A DNA stretch of 64,000 nucleotides from Pomacea canaliculata (taxonomy: Eukaryota > Mollusca > Gastropoda > Architaenioglossa > Ampullariidae): assembly GCF_003073045.1 (NCBI RefSeq), contig NC_037590.1, forward strand, positions 44,866,296 to 44,930,295, read 5' to 3'. The notes under the pieces were generated by a model that saw nothing but the letters and a program-made list of their open reading frames with translations, ran no database searches and was not told the origin of the DNA. Each line of letters opens with the position of its first letter. Within the stretch, counting starts at the first letter, position 1. Position numbers and translations under genes: made by a program. Below, one piece after another: positions 1 through 12,900 of this stretch.

Positions 1-900
1 GGGTGTGGCAGAGACCTTTTCATCATATTGCCTTACTATCACACAGGCTTCAAACCAGCTATCAGCTGTTTTTGCATTTTTTCATAACGTGATGGGGTAC
101 CAGTGGAAGCTGATGAACTGATTCAACAGTCCATAGCTAGAATAAATAGTATGCAGATTAAACCAAAGTGCATGCATGGAAGTGATTAAATTTTTGCGAA
201 TGTTGGAAATAAAAGAAAGCAGTGTTGTGCTGAACAGTTGTGTACTACTATTACCACTAATAATTATTATGTTGTGCCATGTTATAGCTAGAAGCTACTC
301 GTCACTGACACATGCTTGAGTGGAATCACTTGACAGTTGGTCAGTAACATCAAACTAATGATTAGAATAGAATTTTACCTTGTGAATTATGATGGGTTAC
401 ATAAACCAGTCTAGTATGTGCATGTCGAAAAAATAAGTGCCATCTCCTATGGTCCTTGGACTTGACCATAATCATCCAAGATAAACAACCATCCCAAATT
501 TGGATTTTACAATGTAATCAGCAAAGGAATCGTTTTATGGTAACACGAAAACCAAAGACTGGCTTAGATTTTTTTTACAAACCTCACTAAACAAATATTT
601 TTATTCATCTTGAGGCAAATGAAGGCATAGTTGGTGTCATTTATCCTAACACATATGTTCATAAATTTATGTGCATTCCGAAGCATTCTCTTATTTGAAT
701 TGTCAAAAGGGGTATTTAGTGACCGGCCAAGAAGTTAAAAACTGATGCATTTTGCAGATATTTTAACTTTTAGATTCTTGCAAAAATGTTAAAATTGTAA
801 TATAAAGATAATACAATACCATGTATTTTGTAGAATGTGGCAGGGTGATGCATTTAACTTTTTTCTGTGGACAATTTCCCAACAAATATTTTTGTTCTAG
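1..900 (+). other. Intron of the MASK gene (no coding sequence seen)
   Basis: AT-rich sequence ending in a 3' splice site (TTTTGTTCTAG) directly before the first visible MASK exon. No conserved reading frame, RNA gene or clear repeat was recognised. The first ankyrin block and the N-terminus of the protein must be encoded to the left of the window. Confidence 0.7.
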
Positions 901-3900
901 GCAAGAGCCAGGAATCCTTAAGAGCAAGCGCAGTCAAAGCAGCAAGCAAGCGTATAGTGAATGGGGCAACGGGCGTGGAAGGGAAAGGAGGTGGGCCAAA
1001 GTCTATTAGTGTCATGGGGGACAGCCTTCAGCAGCTGAGTCATGAAGGAGCGATGCTGGCAGACTTTTCTGATGAAAAGGCCACAGAAAAGGTGAGAAGT
1101 AGTGTGAATCCTGATTACTTACTGTTGTTTCAGTCAAGAGAGAGAATTTGGATATTATCAAAATTTCAACAGGTTCCTCACCATGGCAATAATATTTCAG
1201 TAGTTTCTTTACTAGCACTTCTTGTTCTTGTTCCTAATCACCCCCAGTGGAGCATAGGGCCACATTAGTAGCACTTAGTACTGCACCATTTCAAGAGTTT
1301 TAGTGATATGAAGGTCAGTTGACAACAGTAAAAGTGCTTTTGTTAGAACACGCATGTGTTTACTTACATAAAAAAATTGTCTTTTTCCCCCATAAAACTG
1401 TGTATAAGCAATGTTTCTGTTTTTATGTGTATTTATCTTGTAGGTGGAGGCAATCATCAACAACATCATGGCAAAGGAACTTCTGGCACCAAGTGCTAGC
1501 AGTCGCGAAGAACAAATCCAGAGAAAGCAGCAGATTTTGGAAGAGCTTCAGAAGGTGATCATGGTCATTTGATAGTCTTTATTGTGGCACTAACTCAAAG
1601 AGATTTTCAAACCAAAGCATTTACTTTTGATAGCAGTATTGTAGTATAAATACATGTAGAGCATAATCAGATTATTTCTTTTATAAAAGAGGTACATAAA
1701 ATGTTATGCATTGTTATTAACAGAATGAAAGTTTTTGTCTCAGCTGAAGGATAAACTAAATGTTGATATACAAAATTTAGAGATCAGATAAGAATACTAT
1801 ATCACCTTAATAAGTGTAGTTTTTTAAAATGATGTATAATTTTAAAGTACAATTTATGTTTGGACCATGTGGGAAAATTTCTAGGTGGAGAAAGAACTTC
1901 AAGAGAAGGCCCAGGCTCAGCAACAGTTAGAACAGCAGCAGCAACTTCTGAAGGCTCGTTCTGCTTCAGCTGCTATTCCTGCAGCTGTACGTCAGGCTGA
2001 GGAGACAAAGAAAGCCATGGAAGTAAATCTAGCCTGTGCAGCACCCTCCCGAAGCAGCAGCAGCAGCATGCAGCCAGGCCTAGCTGAGTCCATTGTGTCT
2101 TACTGGGCCGCCAACAGTGGACTCTCCCTTGAGTGACTTGGTGGTGCAACTGCCAAAACTATTGAGTAGTGGTGAGCTTGCTGCTGCTGCCCACTCACTG
2201 ATGCCGCATACTGCATACCCTGATGCATATATTCAGCACCCAGCCACATCATCCCCTCAGCTTGTGCTGCCCCCACAGCTGCCTGTCTCAACCCCCTCCT
2301 CCACCATGGGAACCCTCATCTCCCCATCCCAACAGCAGGCGCAGCAAGCTGCAGCTGGAGGAGGGGGCACTTCTCAAGGAAGCAACCTCCCATGTGGGAA
2401 TGGAGGGGGTATAGGTGTAAAGACCTCCAACAAGCGGAACAGCAGTGGCAAGGTGCAGCGAAGCAAGTCTCAGCAGATTCAGCAGCAACAGCAAGTCCTC
2501 AGCCAGCAACAACAGCCTCCTCTCCCACCCCCTCCACCTCAGCAGCAGTTGCCACTCTCCCCTCAGCCTCTTTCCTCTCCTCCTATGTCTCTTGCCTTCC
2601 AGCCTGAACACATGGGAGGTAAGATCACTTATTGCGTTGGATGTGAACAATTGTCATGTGCCAGTTGTAACTGTGGCAAATAAATTTTAGGGAAACTGAT
2701 GATTTAGGGAAACTGAAAGCTGTAGCATGAAGGTATAGTTTTATCATGCTGAAAGTAACTGTGTGCTTGCAGTCTATATCTAACCTTGTTGACCATTAAA
2801 GAAGGTAAAGGGTATGAATAAAAAAACGTGTTCTTAACCATGTCTTAATGTTGTAGCTTTGTTATTTCTGCCACAGGATCACATTTTCAGGAGGGAGTGG
2901 CAATGAGTGCGGAAGCTCTCCAGCAGCAGCAGCTGGCAGCCCTGGCACAACAGCAGCCTCAGCAACACATGCAACAACTTGCACTCCCCCACTTACACAG
3001 GACCAGCTTCTTCATCACATGATTTCTCAGCAAGTTATTCAGGCTCCTTTGGGCCCATTCCAACAACCATTGCACCAGTTGTTGCCTCAGGTCAGTCATT
3101 TCAGCCAGTCATCTTTTGCTTGGATGTGTGTTTGTGCACATCTATGATTGAATAGAAATTTACTTGCTGGGTTTTTTTTTTATATAAAAAAAGACTCATT
3201 TAAATTTGCAGTCATCCAGTTCACTGCAATATTTGCATGCACCATTATAGCTATGTGTACCAAATGTTTTCTCTGTTGCTGTCATATAACATTTCGAGTA
3301 TAAGGTATGAAAGGATGTGTCCACAGTCCATTAAGTAGTGCTAACTTTAATTATTATGTCTGGTTTTCATCAAATTCTTCAAGAATATTTTTTTCTTCTC
3401 TGGGAACATAGGCTGTTTAATTGTTGTATCTTGCCTCAATATTGTTTATTGTTTAGCATTCTGTGAAGTTGCCAGTGGTTCCAAATAGAAAAAAAAAATT
3501 TCACAGATAAAAATTGCAGTTGTACTACACAGAGCAGATATGGAAATGATAGTTTAATGAGAGAGTACAAGGGAAAGAAATGGAGAGGGAGTAAGTCATG
3601 AATCCTATTCAAAATGTGCTCTAATTATGTCCTGTCAAACAAACAAAGGTGTTTACTGTTTTCACTATTTTTACACAAACTTAATACAAATAAGTCAGTA
3701 AATCACATCTAGAAGAATTGCAGCAGAAATAAATCCAGGCAACCCGGATAGCCTGGCTAGGTACTTAGTTTAAAAAAGAATCGAGTAAAAGATATATTTT
3801 TGATAGAAGCATTTAACATATGGGATAACTGTATCAAGATACAGTCTCATTGTGCTAAATTTAAACTTAAGAAACTTTGACTAGCTAGAAAATTGTATAG

Positions 3901-6900
3901 CTGATGGTCATTGCCCACATGCTGACAGCAGCCACCTCAGCCAGCACTCTTGACGCATCAAGAAAGGGCTCAGTTAATTCAGCAAACTCAGCAGGCCCAG
4001 TTACTGCAACACCAACTTCTCAAACAGGCTCCAGGAACAAATGCAGCAAGTGCAGTCACTAGTCCTTCTGTGGTGGGCAGCACCGGTGGTGGTGAAGCTG
4101 CGGGTGTGATCAGTGACAAGAGTCAGGTATGAGTCTCTTTATATCAATACATTTACACCTTTAGTTGAATGCTTTTACAGTTGTGGGTAATTTTTTTTGT
4201 GTGTTGTGTTGGGGTGCATGGAATGATAAAAACTGTTCTTTTATAACATAGAGTGTTTTTTTAAAAAAAACAAAACAAAAAAAAACCAATTAAATACCTC
4301 AGTATGGTTGATCATGACCATTAATGTTTCAGGGTGCCCTGTATCCTACATCTGTTGATGTAGATTCCCAAACTGAAAGTAATCATGACACAGCCTTGAC
4401 CCTAGCATGTGCTGGTGGCCATGCTGAGCTTGTGAGTCTGCTTCTTGCCAAAGGTGCTGACATTGAACATCGGGATAAGAAAGGTGAGAGTTTTTTTGTG
4501 TGAAAATAACACTGAAGTGACCCACAGTTTGTTTATTAAATGCTGTTTTTGATATCTGAAAGAGGCATTAAAAAACATACATGTTGAATACTGAGCAACA
4601 TCAGCATGCCAAAAAAGTGCAAGACATGAAGACATTCTGATAAATTGTTTCTTAATCTAAAACCAGTAGAGAATCATGTTTTTGTCTTGGTTCTTGGCAG
4701 GCTTTACCCCATTGATTCTGGCTGCCACCGCTGGACATGTGGATGTGGTTGAGATCCTTTTAGAACATGGTGCCGAGATTGAAGCCCAGTCAGAGAGGAC
4801 TAAGGATACTCCACTATCCCTGGCTTGTTCAGGGGGAAGATATGAGGTGAAGCAACTTTTATGTGAAACTCTTTGCACTGCTTATTTTGTGTATATGTGG
4901 AGGCAGAGTAGGGGATGTTCTATTTTTGTGTTGAAAAAAAATTTTGGTCATTTGTTTGAGACTAAAAAAAGAATAGTATTGAGGACAGGAATATGCCCTC
5001 ATTTCTTTAATGTATTTTTTTATGCTAAATCTTCTCATTATTAAGAAGACATGAATGAAATTATGTGATTTTGTAATGCTTTTTCCTTTTGCTAAATTAA
5101 AATGGTAGAATTAAAAATGGTACTTTTTAAAAAAAAATCTTTCAGGTGGTGGAACTGTTACTAACGAAAGGCGCTAACAAAGAGCATCGGAATGTTTCTG
5201 ATTATACTCCCCTTAGTTTGGCAGCCTCTGGGGGTTATGTCAACATCATTAAGCTTCTCTTGTCTCATGGGGCAGAGATCAATTCCAGGTTGGTATCACT
5301 CTTTCAAAGATAAATCAAGGTTTCTCAGTCTGTGTTGCTGATCTTTTCATTTTGTATATTTTGGAACAAAAAAGGACGATGTTTTTTGAGAGATTGTTGA
5401 TGCTTAGTGTGAGACTGGTTGGTTATTGCCCATATTTTTTTCTCATTACATTTGAAGAATGATGAAAATGCAGCAGAATTTTGTTTATGATAATAATTGC
5501 AGAACTGGAAGCAAGTTGGGAATATCACCATTGATGTTGGCAGCAATGAATGGGCACACTGCTGCTGTGAAGCTGCTTTTAGACATGGGCAGCGATATAA
5601 ATGCCCAGGTAAAGAGTCTTTAGATGATATTTTATGCATTTGACTGACTGGCATGCTTTGTTTTTGAATGCCTGACATTGGCAAAATCACCTGGGCAGCT
5701 ATGTGTATAGACATCTTACTGAGCTTTTCAGTCTCACTACATTCCTCACTGACATCACACGCTCATAATATACGTAGATCACAACCACCATCATGCAGTC
5801 ATTCATAACTACTTTCCACGAGCGTACTAACTTTTTGAGAAAAAAATAGAGAACAGAACACATTGTTACAAGGAATGTCTTATATCAGTAAGGAAAATTT
5901 TTGGTACTGTGAATAAAAAAAAAAAAAAGATGACCTTGTCTTCGTTCTTGTTTAGCTTATTATTTGATTTACTGTTTCAGATCGAAACCAATCGCAATAC
6001 AGCCTTGACTCTTGCCTGTTTTCAAGGTCGCCATGAAGTAGTTAGTCTGCTGGTGGACCGAAAGGCAAACATTGAACATCGTGCAAAGGTAATCTTTATG
6101 TATTGGTTATTTTGTGTTCTTTTCGTTAATAAAGAGCAGAAATAAATTGCATTCCTTAGATTTTGGGGTGCCCATTTGGAAAAGAAAATTTTTTCTACAG
6201 CATTTGATACATTTTTGGTTGTGTTGGCCATATTCTGTTTCGTTTAAAGTTAGATAATTTCTCACTTTACTCCCAGACTGGGCTCACCCCTCTGATGGAG
6301 GCGGCATCAGGTGGTTATGTTGAAGTGGGGCGTGTTCTGCTTGATAAGGGAGCAGATGTTAATGCTGCACCTGTCCCATCATCAAGGGACACAGCTCTAA
6401 CTATTGCTGCCGATAAAGGTCACTACCGCTTTGTGGAACTTCTGCTACATCGTGGCGCCGCTGTTGATGTGAAGAATAAAAAAGGAAACTCTCCCTTATG
6501 GCTAGCTTGCAATGGTGGGTGAATATTGTCTGTATTGGAATCAACTAGCTTTTGTATGATAAGGTAGTCGATCACTTTGTTTGATCTTAATACGACACCT
6601 ATAAGTTCAAGGGAAAAAAAACTTACGTGAAAAACATGATTTCTTTTGCACTTAAATCATGAAGAATAATCTGATTGTGGTTATACCATTTTAACTTGAG
6701 CCCATAATTCAGAGTACTTACTGAAAATAAAGTTTAAAACTTGGCAGCCGAAGTAAAATTATCTACAGCAAGAGAACTTCAAAAAGAATTAATGGTGATT
6801 ATAAGTGATTAAAGTGTGCAATATTTTAGTTTCCTATTTTTCCATTCCCTGACCTCAACCCCCCACCCCGACACACTTTGAAAAAACACCTAAGAGTATA

Positions 6901-9900
6901 CATAACATGGACATAACAGGTGGCCACCTGGATGTGGTGCAGCTGCTGGTGTCAGCTGGGGCTGATGTTGATAGCCAGGACAACCGCAAAGTTTCCTGCC
7001 TCATGGCAGCTTTTCGGAAGGGACATGTAAAAGTTGTCAAATGGAAAGTTAAACATGTTACACAGTTTCCTTCTGATGCTGAACTTCAGCGGTTTATTGC
7101 CACAGTAACTGATAAGGTAAGCCTTTTCTCTCTCCCCCCTCTCTCTGGTTTATTTATTCAGTGGAAAGATGTCATGGCATGGTATTGTGCAAAAATATGT
7201 ATGTCAAGACTTCCTCATAGTATGTTCTTCATGCGACTTGGATGTGCACCAACAGTTTATAACTTGATCAGTTCTTTTGTGTGTAATATTAAACTCTTTT
7301 CAGGAAGTCCTTTTTATGATGCTTAGCTTTATCAGACTATAAAGAATAAAATGATTACCACAGGAATTGCAGAAGAAATGCCAGCAGTGTATGGACATAA
7401 TTGTCACTGCCAAAGATCGGCAAGCAGCAGAAGCCAATAAGAATGCCACTAGCCTGTTGCTTGAAATTGACAAAGAACGTCAGGTGGAAGAGCATCGCCG
7501 TCTTCAGGCTGCAAAGCGACGTGAAAGGAGAAAAGCTAAAAAACGAGAGAAGTTGAAGGAGAAGGATAAAGAGTATGTAGTTGGAGTTTTTTTTTTTTGC
7601 AACAATAATTATTTTTTCACACAATTTATTTTGTAGCGTAATTTGAGCATCTCATTCCCTAGTGTAAAAGTACTCTTATCTGAGTGAAATTTCTGCATTT
7701 TTTTATGTTTGTTACATATTTTTATTCTTAACATTTTAGCCTGAATTTAGTTTTGATCAGAAATAGTTTTTGTGCATGATCCAGGACATTTTATAAGTAC
7801 AGTATAAAATTTTGTATTTTTATATTAATGAGTAGTGTTAGCTATTTGTTGCAGCTGTGAGTCCTTTTTATTTTTGTATTTAATTATGTAAACATAAGAA
7901 ATAAGCGTCTGCTTTTGTGTTTATGAAAGTTGATATATGGTTGAAGTGTACCGAGATGGTGATGTTCATGCCTAATTTAAATAAGTATTTTGCTTTTTTC
8001 CCTTTCGTTTTGTTAATATTTATACAATCATTTGACAAAAGAATTTTTATCTTCTGTCTTTTAACAGTAAAAACTCATCTCCAGAGCCAGAAGGGACTGA
8101 AAACCATCTGGAAGATAATGATGATGATGAATATGATGATCAAGTAGAAGTGGGACCTCCATCTGCAACTGTAACTTCTACCATAGGTAATGAGAATTTG
8201 TTACTGGTCTTCTAAATGTCTTAACACACCTCAGATTGCAGAAGAAGATGTTATCTGAAGTTCATGTTAAAGAATTTACTTCCAGATACTCAGCTCGTGA
8301 TTTACTCACATTCAATGGAGATTTGAAGTGACGTGTTTTAGAATTTGGAAAAAAGGGGGGGGGGGAATTAAATGTTCAAAGTTAACAATGATTTGGTTGT
8401 TGAATACAACAGTGCTTTTGTATAATTTTCCGTATTTATTAAATTACTGAGAACATTTTTGGAGCATAATTAAGTGGTATGTGCACACCACTGTGAAATT
8501 GGTGTGCTGAAGCATCACCTTCATTTTATCAAATATAGTAGTTCATCAAACCTTCAAGAATAGCGTTAGACAGGGCATATAAAATGTTAGTAAATTTGTA
8601 TTTAAATAGGTTTTGTACAGCAGTCTACCTTTGTATTTTTTATGCAGGCACGACACTGGTGAAGAACACAGAAGCCAAGAGTACCAGACCTAACATGATA
8701 AAGTTGTCTCCATCTTTGTCGTCATCATCATCTTCCTCAACAGGCCCAGCTCTTACTCCACCTGGCAACGCTATTACTTCATCTACAAATTCCCAGTCTA
8801 TCTCTTCCACTATTTCCAACTCTTCCTCCGCTACGGAATTGAAGAAGAATCGGCGTAACCGCAAAGAGAAAATAGAGGGAATGGAGCTGAAAAGAAACCA
8901 CTTGCCTTCTCCTTCCTCTCCTCCAGCATCTGTATCAGTATCCATGGCTACCAGCTTGGCTGTTACAATAGCCATGATGACCAATGCTGGAGGGAAGCTG
9001 GGCTTGTATTCCATTGCTGGAAACAACAGCTCAAGCTCTAATACATTCACCAGCAGCAACTCTAACAACAACACTAACAGTTCCAAGTGCAAGAAAAATG
9101 ACATCATTAAGCAGCCACCTCCTAGTGGCAAAAACAGTATGTACTGTACTGACTTTTCCCTGCTGTTCCACTAATTGTAAATTTTCTAAAATCCAGGATC
9201 TAAGTTTTTGTGCATTTTTGGAATTATTTTCCCCTTTCATAGCCCCTCCCTCCACTCTTGACCTCTTTGTGATCACTTCTTATCCCCAAACAGTTCACTT
9301 ATTTGTTGCTTTGCTAGGTTTAATATTCATGCATATTGGATTTTTTCCCCTCCTAGGAGTAGGAGACCTGGATGATTTTGGATCTGTGTCTGGAAAAGTC
9401 ACTTACAAAGATGTAGACAAACTAGGGAGAAATCTGGATAAAGTCAAAATTGCTGCAAGGTGAGTTTCACTCAATGCCATGTTATGCTTTCAGTTTGAGA
9501 GGCTTAGTGGAGTTGCTAATATTAAAAGTCAGTGCATTATGTGACCTAAATTTTTTTTATTTTGCTTTTAATTTTTTGTTTAACATTTTAGAGGGTTTTG
9601 GAGGAAAGGAAAGGATTTAAGGTTTAAATGCTTTGTGGGGCAACCAAAACTGAAGCAACCAGCTTTACGAATCAATGTTTGGGGATGTTGTCAGCCAGCA
9701 GTCTTTTTTTCAATATTAGGAGCTATTCTTTGGAGAGTTGAAATTTTATTGGTTATTCTAAAATGTTAACAGAAGTGGCTTTTGTAATAGCGACAGCATG
9801 TGCCTGGTGGAGCGGGACTCTAATCTGGCCCCTAAGTTGTCTCCACTTGGTACAAGTCCTCGTAAGGGTCAGCGTAAGGATGAAGGATGGAAGGAGGTCA

Positions 9901-12900
9901 CAAGAAAGTAAGTTAAGATGCTTGGCACTTTTTTGCTAGCTTTATGTTCTGAGAAGCATTTTCTTACTCAACTGCGTAAGTCTTGATTATTCATTGATTA
10001 AATTGAGAGCAAGATCGGTTGCCAGTCACATTTGGTTGGGGAATCTTGTGGGCTAGATTCCAGCCATGTCCAGAAATTTGGGAGTAGCATTTGCCACCAA
10101 GACTTTCAACAAAGTATTTGCTGCTAAGCAACCAGTAAGAATGAACATGTTCACAATTATCAGGCTGGTACCAGTAAGTTAGATATGTTTTTTTTATTTA
10201 ACTTGAATGTTAAGACTTGTATTTAGGTTAATGATTCATGTATATTCAATATGAGAAGCATTTGTATCAACAGATCCAAAAAAGTTCAAGTACCAGCAAA
10301 TGCCATCAGTCGTGTGATAGGTCGAGGAGGTTGCAATATAAATGCCATAAGAGAAACATCTGGAGCTCACGTAGAAGTGGAGAAGCCGAAAGGGTCTGGG
10401 GATCGCTTCATCATGATCAAGTAAGTGTTCCACCTGATATGCCCCTCATGCAGAACCTTTTAATACAGGATTTGATTTTATTGGTTGTAAACAGTACTAT
10501 CTGCTTTAGATTTTATGAATTTATATTTATGCACCTTTTTTTTAAAAGCTTTTAAAGATCTAATTCAGATGAAAGAAATATTGTAGGTCAAGGGTGGAGA
10601 ATGTCCGATATATGACCCACAAAATAATTTCCTCCAGCCCACCAACACAGCCATAGATTTCATGAAATTTGTAAACTTTTTCTTAGCAACGTAAATGTAT
10701 GTTAATTGAGTAATAACAATAGCAAATTTTGAGGGGCACACAAAGTGATCCATTATGGAATAGACAGGACACGTTTAAGTATATGACCATATAGACATGC
10801 ATGCTTCTCATGGGCTGCCTGTGATCTATATGAATGATTTTATAGAATTATGCATGCATATGACCTTTACTCAAACCGAGAGTAGACCGCTTCTCGTTTG
10901 ATGTCAGTGGAAAGTAAATAGCGTTTTTCAACCATGTTTGTTCATCCAATAAATGTGTAGCATTTGTGTAAACACTTTGTAAATGCCATGAACTCCTTCA
11001 TCAGGAGGAGGTTTGTGCATACTGAATGGTCATTATTATTAATGTACTTTCACAAATAGAAAATTGTGAATTTTTTGTTACTCTAAACTGTCTTCTCTAG
11101 AAACATTCTAATTATAAACATGTTTTACAGACTCCGTACAAATTGTGTTGTTAAACTTTTCATAGTGGCAAGGCACAGTTTTTATGAACTTTAATACAAA
11201 AGGTGGATTATGGTAATTCAAAGGACAGCAGTGTCAGGAAGGCTAGGATTGTAGAGTTGCAAAAGTGCGTGGTGGTGAATCTATAGTTTGACCAAATTAA
11301 GTAGACAATTTAGTACATACCACAAGTGATGTTATAGCCATTATAATGGCCCTTGGAGGATAAAAGATTTCCCACCTTGGTTGTAGGGGATTATTAGCTT
11401 TGATACCTTCATTTATTTGTTTTATTATAATTTGCATTAACCATCTACCTATTGTTTACATTAGTTTGTGATGTTTGTAAATGTTGCTACAGTTTGTGGC
11501 GAGTTATCTTCTGTGGCTGTTTTGGGGGCTGTTGACAATGAACTCTTGTGACTTTCAGGGGTTCTGCTGAGGCCACTAGACAGGCTCATGCAATGATCAA
11601 TGCCTTAGTACAAGAACCTGACAAAGACCTGTCAGAGATCATTTCAAGGACCAAGGGCAAACCTGTGGAGAAGATACAGCAGACACCAGCTACTATAGGT
11701 GACTTTGCTATTGGGATGTTCTCTGTGCCTACTACTTCTGCTACTACTACGAGTGGAAATGGCCAGCATTCAGGCAAGACATCTACATCAGGAAAGTCGC
11801 AGAGCAATCGCCAAGCATCAACCCCCAGCACAGCACTTAATGGCATGCGTTTATCTTCCAGCACAACTGGACCTCCAATTACTGTCTGGCAGAATCAGCA
11901 ATCTAATTCAGGCACACCTGCCTCCCCACGCCGCAGCAGCCCCCAGAAGCAGTTATCTAGTAATGCCTCATCATCCACCAGCATGCCTTCCCTTACTTCA
12001 GGCACTGCCAACCAAGAGAAGGGTATTTCGCGTCAGTTGTTCTCATCAGAACCACATCGCCGAGCTGGATCTGCCACACCCACTACAAGTTCTAGCACTC
12101 CGCCTAGTTTCAACATCAGCAACCCAACCCTCAAGTCATCTGTGGTTACCGTAGGCCGTAATTCCACAGACCGACAGCAGACACCAACCAACATTGGGAC
12201 ATCCAGCACCAGTGGTGTCACTGGTGCCAGCATCAGCAGCAAGACTGTAGGACGTCCTGGATCAAGCACCATACGTCTGCTGCAGCGGCAAGGATCTGGC
12301 ACCACTCGCTCAGACCCCCAGCCTCTGCCAATAGTGTCTAGCCATGTTTCCACTAGCATTAGCCCTGCTACTACATCTGTCACTTCCAGTGCTGCACAGG
12401 CTTCTCCAGGCAACTACTCTCCCTTTGAGAGCACAATTTTCTCCAACGTAACTGTCCAGTTCCTCAATAAGAAGGAAGAGGAGAAGCTTAACTTTGCTAG
12501 TGTTGCTGCAGCAGGAGTAGTTCCAAGCCAGTCTAGTCCCCTGTCAGGACAGCCACCGTCTGGTCTGCCTGGTCCTGGAAATGAGGTTGATCCAAATCTT
12601 CAGGCCAAGGCTCCTGGTTACAAGATGGGCATTAGAACTGCTTCCCCTCAGTCGCGTCCAGAACAGGCCAATCGTGTATCTGCAAACATGCATTTCCAGC
12701 TGCCACTGGGTGGTGGGTGTTATCCAGGCCCATCACTACCACCAGGAGTGAGCATGCCTCCACGTCCAAGTCTCCCGAACCCTGCCAGCGATGGGGGCAG
12801 CATGTCTCCCCATAATCCTCCCCACATGAGTTCGCTTGACCATATGGCTTCACAGCACAACCCACTGGTTCCACAACAGCTCAGTCAGACCCCCTTGCAC

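Noticed and set aside
2288-2650. Minus-strand frame opposite the Gln-rich MASK exon 3
   Set aside because: Leu/Arg-rich shadow of CAG/CCT repeats; no independent signals.
8640-9131. Long minus-strand frame opposite MASK exon 15
   Set aside because: A shadow of the Ser/Asn-rich plus-strand coding sequence; the plus frame has homology and splice sites.
10590-10900. Possible decayed hAT-like element in a MASK intron (GGTCAAGGGTGGAGAATG start)
   Set aside because: The start only loosely resembles CAGGGGTGGGCAA-type ends and no matching opposite end or target duplication was found.
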